From an uncultured bacterium (GTDB lineage: Bacteria > Verrucomicrobiota > Kiritimatiellia > RFP12 > UBA1067): a stretch of DNA of 14,968 nt. The translations under genes and the position numbers were made by a program. Position 1 is the stretch's first letter, and each line of letters starts with the position of its first letter. Of this stretch, positions 1-4,824 are shown piece after piece. The stretch is taken from the NCBI GenBank assembly GCA_902779075.1, contig CACZAK010000097.1, forward strand, positions 1 through 14,968. The letters run 5' to 3'. A model generated the notes under the pieces. It worked only from the letters and a program-made list of their open reading frames with translations. It was not told where the DNA came from and ran no database searches.

Positions 1-471
1 ATCATCGTATCCATCGGTCAGGGCATCGAATCCCATGAATTCGAAAAGGCCGGTATCCCCGTCAAGAGAGGCAACTTCGAAGCCATGGATCTGGGCGGCG
101 TCGGCGTGTCCGAAGGCCTGTTCGCCGGCGGCGACTGCGTCACCGGCCCCGCCACCGTCATCCGCGCCATCGCGGCGGGCAAAGTCGCGGCGGCCAACAT
201 CGACGAATATCTGGGCTTCAAACACACGATCTCCCACGACGTGGAGATCCCGCAGCCCAGCATGGGCGACAAGGATCCCTGCGGCCGCGTAGAGATGCAC
301 GAGCGCGACCCGCAGGTCAGAAAGTGCGATTTCCAGTGCATCGAGGAAACGCTCTATGAGGGCATCAACCTTCTCCCAGGTTTTGACCGCCTTGACCCAA
401 CGGTCTGGGATTGCGTCGAAGCCGTAGAACGCCCCTGCGAGTTGTCCGTAGACCGCGCCGATGGAATCTGA
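1..471 (+). CDS. GltD-like FAD/NAD(P)H-dependent oxidoreductase, C-terminal part, abnormal 3' end
   Basis: Open at the window start in frame 1, so the N-terminus is missing. The reading IIVSIGQ, then LFAGGDCVTGPATVIRAIAAG (about residues 39-59 from base 1), then AAANIDEYLG is the C-terminal FAD-binding block of the glutamate-synthase small-subunit family (class I pyridine-nucleotide disulfide oxidoreductases); GGD contacts the FAD. These flavoproteins pass electrons from NAD(P)H to a partner subunit. Family-like sequence continues through GRVEMHERDPQVRKCDFQCIE. After about base 345 the frame reads TLYEG... to a TGA at 469-471, a stretch that is exactly antisense to an ADP-ribosylglycohydrolase fragment and is not GltD-like. 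The usual C-terminal Cys-rich tail of this family (a CLRC-type motif) is therefore absent. Most likely a truncated gene or an assembly chimera; the partner and exact substrate cannot be told from this fragment. Confidence 0.8.
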   Translation: MIVSIGQGIESHEFEKAGIPVKRGNFEAMDLGGVGVSEGLFAGGDCVTGPATVIRAIAAGKVAAANIDEYLGFKHTISHDVEIPQPSMGDKDPCGRVEMHERDPQVRKCDFQCIEETLYEGINLLPGFDRLDPTVWDCVEAVERPCELSVDRADGI

Positions 472-690
472 GTCACCGCCGAGGTTCACGGCTGCGATGA
501 GACCGTCGGCGAAGCTCTCCGTCGTGTTGAACGCCCAGAGCGCGGCGTCAAGCGTCGAGACCGCCCAGCCGGAGTTGTTCACCTGCGCGCGCTTCAGTTC
601 CGCGCCAGGCCCCTTCTTCGTGCGCGTGCCGGCCAGGTGTTCGTCAAGGACTGCGGCGAACCTGTCGCAGACCTCGCGCACCGCCGCCTA
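340..690 (-). pseudogene. ADP-ribosylglycohydrolase (DraG-type), C-terminal remnant
   Basis: Reading the - strand from about base 687 downward gives an uninterrupted stretch with clear DraG-family C-terminal features: NNSGWAVSTLDAALWAFNTT, then AAVNLGGDSDSIGAVYGQLA, then GAFYGFDAIPDRWVKAV. The GGDSDSIG segment matches the metal-binding (G)D(S/T)D(S/T)(I/T)G motif; this family removes ADP-ribose from proteins or small molecules using a dinuclear metal site. An in-frame TAG at 688-690 cuts it from anything upstream, and no N-terminal domain with the first metal-ligand motifs is visible before base 1000. A GTG at 679-681 could start a fragment of about 115 residues, but this would lack half the active site. 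At about base 340-350 homology stops and the frame continues antisense through the GltD-like gene without its own stop. A broken gene is the best reading. Confidence 0.75.
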
Positions 691-1096
691 CGCTTCACAC
701 ACGGCGCGGATTGACGAGGAGAAAACGCGGAATAGGGGTTTTGCCACTACTTCATTTGTTAACAATGGTGCAATGAAGATTTTTGAAAAATACCCAATGG
801 AGTGTTCAAGTTATTTTTGAACAGCGACTTATGGGGTCTGCGTTGGGAATTAAGAGACCTATACGGGGGGATTATGAGACCTCAAGCAGACGATTGAACC
901 AATTGCAAAACCTCCGCGATTATGGGCGCAACGGTCAAGAGTTTTTGGGCACTGCGTCGGCTCATAGCCTGACGCCCCCGCTTCTCAGGAAAATGGGATT
1001 TACGTCGTCAGTCGATATGCGGCCAGTGGCAATTTTGGCACGAGAACATGTTTTTTGGGTTTTATTCGTTTTACTGCTCTACAAACAGACAAAATC
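691..1096. other. AT-rich spacer with no convincing gene
   Basis: About 400 bases of lower GC than the surroundings. Only short open frames occur. The + strand frame at 783-1172 (129 codons) has no family resemblance, a poor start context and overlaps the start of the next gene. On the - strand a 40-codon open stretch at about 895-1017, whose first ATG is near 975, has plausible protein-like composition and ends at a TGA near 895, but I recognise nothing in it. I see no tRNA, CRISPR or insertion-sequence ends. It may be decayed sequence that went with the broken ADP-ribosylglycohydrolase gene. Confidence 0.5.
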
Positions 1097-1105
1097 TGCT
1101 ATAAT
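1097..1105 (+). promoter_or_regulatory. extended -10 promoter of the SDR/thioester-reductase gene
   Basis: TGCTATAAT: a consensus TATAAT hexamer at 1100-1105 preceded by the TGn element at 1097-1099. No good -35 hexamer lies 16-18 bp upstream. It sits 63 nt before the ATG at 1169, leaving a short leader that contains the purine-rich ribosome binding region around 1150-1164 (AAGGAAG and following A/G bases). Confidence 0.6.
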
Positions 1106-1168
1106 TTACGCCGACATCCAGAAGGTTTCATGGAAGCCAAGGAAGTTTAAAGGAAGAAAGAAGACTCA

Positions 1169-2353
1169 ATGACAGATTCGACCCGTGCATCCGAACGCAT
1201 TCTGCTGACAGGCCTCACCGGTTTGGTGGGGAGTTCCGTCGTTGTTGCCCTCGCTAAGGAAAGGCCCGACTGTACCTTTGTCTGCCTTGTGCGCGGCGCA
1301 GGCGGCCTTTCCGCAGAGCAGCGGGCGCAAGACGTCATCCGCAGCGAGTGCGAGTTCGAGGGATGTCCGGAAATCTGCGACGAAGTGCTGAACCGCGTGA
1401 CCGCAATCGAGGGCGACGTGACGTCGATCGACGTAGACCAGCTCGCCGCGAATCCTCTCCTCAAGGGCGTGCATAAGGTACTGCACTGCGCGGCCGACGT
1501 GAATCTCGGCAAAGATCCGACGGGACGCGTGTTCAAGATCAACTACGATGGTACCCGTCGCATGGTTGAACTCGCCAAGAAGCTAGACGTGCGCGAATTT
1601 CATTACGTCGCCACTGCATACGTCGCCGGAAAACAGACTGGCGTGGTCTACGAACAGGAACAGCAGCCGCCAGACTTCAACAACCCTTACGAGGAGAGCA
1701 AGTGCAAGGCCGAACACCTGGTAAGGGAATCCGGCATACCATTCACTATCTACCGTCCTGGAATCATCGTCGGCAGGAAAAGCGACGGACGCATCCGCAA
1801 GCCGCTTGCGTTCTACCGTATTCTCGAATTCCTCCAGAAGCTCAAGGAGCGTGCCGCGCGTCGGAAAGGCGTGTCGCCGGACGCGTGGGTCGACATGGAC
1901 ATGAACTGCCGCACGGTGGCCTCGGACCATATTTACTTCGTCCCGATCGACTATGTCCAGGCCGCCATCACGGATCTCTTCCAGCGTCCTGCATCCGGCG
2001 TAACCTATCACGTTACGGGCAACCGTCCCGTCTCCGCCAACCAGATACTGCGCGCCGTATGCCGCGTGTTCAGGATCGACGGACTCACCATCGGCATGGA
2101 CCGCGCGTGTAAATCATCTGAGGAGTCGATGTTCTCGAAGTTCGTGGGCGACCTGTTCCCCTACTTCTCCAGCGACCTGGTCTTCGACCAGCAGAACATC
2201 GGCCGCGACTTCGCGGGACTCGCCAGCTACGACTACGGCAGCGATGACCTTGAGGTCCTCGCGCATGCCTACCTGTCGCAGCACTTCAAGTCCGCCGGGT
2301 GGGTGCAGAACATGATCAGCAACCCACCCGACCGCGACCCCCGCGCTCAGTAA
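1169..2353 (+). CDS. thioester-reductase-like / extended SDR NAD(P)-binding protein
   Basis: 394 residues. The N-terminal dinucleotide-binding loop TGLTGLVG (residues 14-21), the GD after the third strand (EGDVTS), CAADVNL, and the catalytic pair in NPYEESK (Tyr174, Lys178) place it in the extended short-chain dehydrogenase/reductase superfamily, closest in feel to the NAD_binding_4 (male-sterility/thioester reductase) branch, with VRG after the second strand suggesting NADPH preference. Members reduce carrier-bound or CoA thioesters, or act as epimerases. There is no carrier or adenylation domain attached and none nearby, so it acts alone or on a distant partner. The last 120 or so residues form a substrate-side subdomain. 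The ATG at 1169 follows a purine-rich AAGGAAGAAAGAAGA leader. It is convergent with the S1 gene, the stops being 7 nt apart. The actual substrate is unknown; a nucleotide-sugar or quinone-type SDR is an alternative. Confidence 0.75.
   Translation: MTDSTRASERILLTGLTGLVGSSVVVALAKERPDCTFVCLVRGAGGLSAEQRAQDVIRSECEFEGCPEICDEVLNRVTAIEGDVTSIDVDQLAANPLLKGVHKVLHCAADVNLGKDPTGRVFKINYDGTRRMVELAKKLDVREFHYVATAYVAGKQTGVVYEQEQQPPDFNNPYEESKCKAEHLVRESGIPFTIYRPGIIVGRKSDGRIRKPLAFYRILEFLQKLKERAARRKGVSPDAWVDMDMNCRTVASDHIYFVPIDYVQAAITDLFQRPASGVTYHVTGNRPVSANQILRAVCRVFRIDGLTIGMDRACKSSEESMFSKFVGDLFPYFSSDLVFDQQNIGRDFAGLASYDYGSDDLEVLAHAYLSQHFKSAGWVQNMISNPPDRDPRAQ
2296..2330. repeat. 9-bp perfect inverted repeat at a convergent gene end
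   Basis: CGGGTGGGT at 2296-2304 and ACCCACCCG at 2322-2330, separated by 17 nt, inside the last codons of the SDR gene and just past the stop of the convergent S1 gene. It could fold as a GC-rich stem in transcripts from either side and slow or end transcription, but no T-run follows on either strand, so it is not a classical intrinsic terminator. Confidence 0.35.
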
Positions 2354-2360
2354 AGAACTG

Positions 2361-3338
2361 CTAGATTTTCAGTCCGTCGAAGGCTTTGCCGAGCGAGCTG
2401 AACGAATCGGTCTCGCCGGCATGCGCCTCCATCCAGTCCGCAACGTCCTGCGCTTCGGCGTCGCGCGCGATTTCCTCGGGCGTGCGAGGCTTCAGGGGCT
2501 TGGCCTGACACTGGCGGATGGAGAGCGAAATGCGTTCACGCTCCCAGTCGAGGGATAGTATCTTCACCGTGACGAGTTCGCCGGCCTTCAGGAAGTCGTT
2601 GGGGTCGTTCACCTTGTCCCACGAAATCTCGCGCACGGGCACTAGGCCCTCAACGCCGCCGAGGTCCACGAAAGCGCCGAAGTTCAGCACCTTCACGACT
2701 GTGCCGTTGAGGGTCTGCCCCTCTTCAAGCGTGTCGCGCAGATAGTCCTTCGCAACGGCGAGTTCGCGTTCCTGCACGACGCGGTGGCTCACGATGAGGT
2801 TCACTCCCCTGTCGTCAGTGCCGTACTCCTGCACGATGAACTGCAGCTTCTTACCAACGTATGGATTCTCCGCACCGGGTGCGATCGGCTTGCGGACACG
2901 GTCGATCTGCGAGTACGGGCAGAACCCGCGCTGTCCGCACACCGTCACCTCGTATCCGCCCTTCACTTCCTTCTCGACGGTTCCCTCCAGGGAGAGTCCG
3001 CCGTCGAAGGCGCGCTGGATGGTCTGGTCCACGGAGACGATAGCGGCGGATTCCGCCACGTCCGCCTTCGCGAATAGGTAGGCGTCCTTCTGCATCGCCA
3101 CGAAGGACACCTCAACCATGTCGCCGCGCTTGACGGTAACATCCCCTTCCTCGTCCGTGACGTCAGAAACGGGAAGGAGTCCAACCGTCTTGGCGTTGAC
3201 GTCGAGCGTCACGTACTCTTCGCCCACGCGCACCACGCGCGCGTTCACCGTGTCGCCCGGGTTGAACCCCTTGCGGAATCCCTTGAACTGCTGGTCAAGC
3301 AAGGCCGCGAAGCCCGCCATCGATGAGTCTTTGTTCAT
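2361..3338 (-). CDS. S1 RNA-binding domain protein (S1-like, three domains)
   Basis: 325 residues, mostly S1 (OB-fold) repeats: about 26-92 (GDTVNARVVRVGEEYVTLDV), 115-186 (LEGTVEKEVKGGYEVTV, GFCPYSQ), and 206-277. The last is the most canonical: GQTLNGTVVKVLNFGAFVDL, then GLVPVREISW, then ISLSIRQ. Such proteins bind single-stranded RNA and act in translation initiation or RNA turnover. Full ribosomal protein S1 usually has four to six domains, so this is a shorter paralogue or a small S1 form rather than a certain rpsA product. The acidic C-terminal tail (EEIARDAEAQDVADWMEAH) is outside the repeats. The ATG at 3338 lies 16 nt after the TGA of the ROK-like gene, indicating co-transcription; the ribosome site (AGAGAAA) is weak. 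A second ATG (codon 7, 3320) is possible. Confidence 0.85.
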   Translation of the reverse strand: MNKDSSMAGFAALLDQQFKGFRKGFNPGDTVNARVVRVGEEYVTLDVNAKTVGLLPVSDVTDEEGDVTVKRGDMVEVSFVAMQKDAYLFAKADVAESAAIVSVDQTIQRAFDGGLSLEGTVEKEVKGGYEVTVCGQRGFCPYSQIDRVRKPIAPGAENPYVGKKLQFIVQEYGTDDRGVNLIVSHRVVQERELAVAKDYLRDTLEEGQTLNGTVVKVLNFGAFVDLGGVEGLVPVREISWDKVNDPNDFLKAGELVTVKILSLDWERERISLSIRQCQAKPLKPRTPEEIARDAEAQDVADWMEAHAGETDSFSSLGKAFDGLKI

Positions 3339-3354
3339 TAGGTTTTCTCTGCCG

Positions 3355-4749
3355 TCAAATGGTCGGAATCTGCGCGGCGGCCACGGACTGGCCGAGACGG
3401 CGCGCCTTCTCGTCTGGCATGAAGATGTCGATCTGCTCAGCGAGCAGCGGGTCGATCGCCTCGAGTCCCATGCGGGCCGTGTTGAGGATGATGTCGCCGC
3501 CGAAGCCGCTCGTCACGCGCCCGAGGATCATCAGGTTCGAGTAGTCGTAGAACTCGCGGTACCACGCCGCCGCGTTCGCGAGGTAGCGTCCGATCATGAG
3601 GTAGATCTTCAGCGCGATCTCCTCGCGCTTCTCCATCGCTGCCTGGACGACCTTCAGGCGCTCAGGCAGCTTCATCGTCTTGGGGAACTTCATGCCGTAG
3701 CGGCACGCGAGGAAGTTGACGGCCTGCTGCGAGAAGTACATCGCGCCGACGCCGAAATCCTTGCTCCACTCGCACACACCCGCGTTGGGGTTGAGGTCCA
3801 CCGGCGCGAACGCGAGTTCGCTGATGCGGCCCGTGAGCGCGCCGTTCTGGTTGATGTAGCCGACGGCCTCGCTCGAACCCATCGCAACGCCGAGGATGCC
3901 CGTGCGCTTCATCGTGATCGCGCCCGCGAGCGCGGTGACGTCGCCGTCGTTGAACACCTCGAACGGGCACTTCCACTCGTCCTCGACACGGGCGAAGAGG
4001 TTCTGCGCGATCTCGTACTTGGACGGGTTCTTCTCCTTGACGCCGCGGATGAGCGAGGCGACGCCGAGCTTCTTGCCCACGAACGTGCCGGCGGAGGAGC
4101 CGCCGATCGCGTCCACCTTCCCGCCCAGCGCGGCTGCCGCCGCCTCAAGGCCGGCGGAGAGCTTCTCGTAGTGGTAGTCGGGGTCGGACTGCGGACGCGG
4201 ATCCCACGGGAACTCCTTGGAGAACACGACCTTCCCGCGCTTGAGCGCCGAGATTTTGAAATCGCTCGCGCCGAGGTCGAAGCCGATGCGGTTGCCGTTG
4301 GTGTTGCCCTTCACCAACACCTCGCGCTCGCTCGTGACGGGCATCTTCTTGAGCGGGAGGATCACCGTCTCGACCGGACGTCCGTAGAGGTCGTTGAAGA
4401 ACGCGTAGTCGAACGCGCGCGCGCCCTTCTTCGTGTACGCCTGCGCGATGGGCTTGACAATCTCGTCCGGGCCCGAGAGGTAGAGCTTCCAGCCGCCCGC
4501 GCTCCAGAGGACGAACTTCACCACGCGCTCGATGAGGTGCCGCACGCCAGGAAGCATAGTGGGATGGATGCGCTTGGGGAGCGTAACGTCGTAGCGGTAG
4601 ATGTGTCCCTCCTCGCGCTCCCACGCGATAGCCACGGTCTGCGCCGCCCCCTCCTGGGCCTTCGCCCGCAGGAAGTTGAGCGCCTTAAGCGGTGCCTGGA
4701 AGCCGACGTCCACGCCGCATCCACATTCGCATTTCTTCTTAGTTGCCAT
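3355..4749 (-). CDS. divergent ROK-family (sugar kinase/ASKHA fold) protein
   Basis: 464 residues from the ATG at 4749, chosen because AAGGAAC lies 8 nt before it; an in-frame upstream ATG at 4803 overlaps the promoter and adds an unlikely leader. The ATP-binding phosphate-1 loop IGFDLGASDFKISAL starts at residue 155, GGSSAGTFVGKK follows, and FNDGDVTALAGA carries the Asp (268) at the place of the ROK catalytic base; GVAMGSSEAVGYI replaces the usual GTGxGGG loop. ROK proteins are sugar kinases or regulators. Oddities: about 150 residues precede the ASKHA core with no domain I recognise, starting with a CECGCG cluster (Cys7, Cys9, Cys11). The usual EIGH and zinc-binding CxCGxxGC motif is missing: ISELAF and a single Cys stand there. 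There is no helix-turn-helix. Catalytic activity is therefore uncertain. First gene of a two-gene unit with the S1 protein. Confidence 0.75.
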   Translation of the reverse strand: MATKKKCECGCGVDVGFQAPLKALNFLRAKAQEGAAQTVAIAWEREEGHIYRYDVTLPKRIHPTMLPGVRHLIERVVKFVLWSAGGWKLYLSGPDEIVKPIAQAYTKKGARAFDYAFFNDLYGRPVETVILPLKKMPVTSEREVLVKGNTNGNRIGFDLGASDFKISALKRGKVVFSKEFPWDPRPQSDPDYHYEKLSAGLEAAAAALGGKVDAIGGSSAGTFVGKKLGVASLIRGVKEKNPSKYEIAQNLFARVEDEWKCPFEVFNDGDVTALAGAITMKRTGILGVAMGSSEAVGYINQNGALTGRISELAFAPVDLNPNAGVCEWSKDFGVGAMYFSQQAVNFLACRYGMKFPKTMKLPERLKVVQAAMEKREEIALKIYLMIGRYLANAAAWYREFYDYSNLMILGRVTSGFGGDIILNTARMGLEAIDPLLAEQIDIFMPDEKARRLGQSVAAAQIPTI

Positions 4750-4793
4750 GATTTGTTCCTTTCTATGCCTTTCTGGCTGTGTGAAGATGTAAT

Positions 4794-4802
4794 ATTCTAC
4801 CA
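4794..4802 (-). promoter_or_regulatory. extended -10 promoter of the ROK-S1 unit
   Basis: On the - strand TGGTAGAAT, one mismatch from TATAAT in the hexamer, with a TGG element. It lies 44 nt before the ATG at 4749 and 22 nt after the stop of the upstream haem-protein gene. No -35 match at normal spacing. Confidence 0.5.
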
Positions 4803-4808
4803 TAATTT

Positions 4809-4822
4809 TCCGCTTGCGCGGA
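4809..4822 (-). other. small stem-loop after the haem-protein gene
   Basis: TCCGC-GCAA-GCGGA on the - strand, 5-bp stem with a GNRA-type tetraloop, two bases after the stop codon at 4825-4827. It is followed by AAATTATGG, not a T-run, so it would at most be a weak or factor-assisted terminator or an mRNA end stabiliser. Confidence 0.3.
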
Positions 4823-4824
4823 TT

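Noticed and set aside
461..820. 119-codon + strand open frame
   Set aside because: Mostly antisense to the recognisable ADP-ribosylglycohydrolase remnant; no domain of its own.
783..1172. 129-codon + strand open frame before the SDR gene
   Set aside because: No ribosome site or family resemblance, runs through the promoter and overlaps the SDR start codon.
4750..4803. 18-residue N-terminal extension of the ROK-like protein
   Set aside because: The upstream ATG lies inside the extended -10 element; the ATG at 4749 has a ribosome site.
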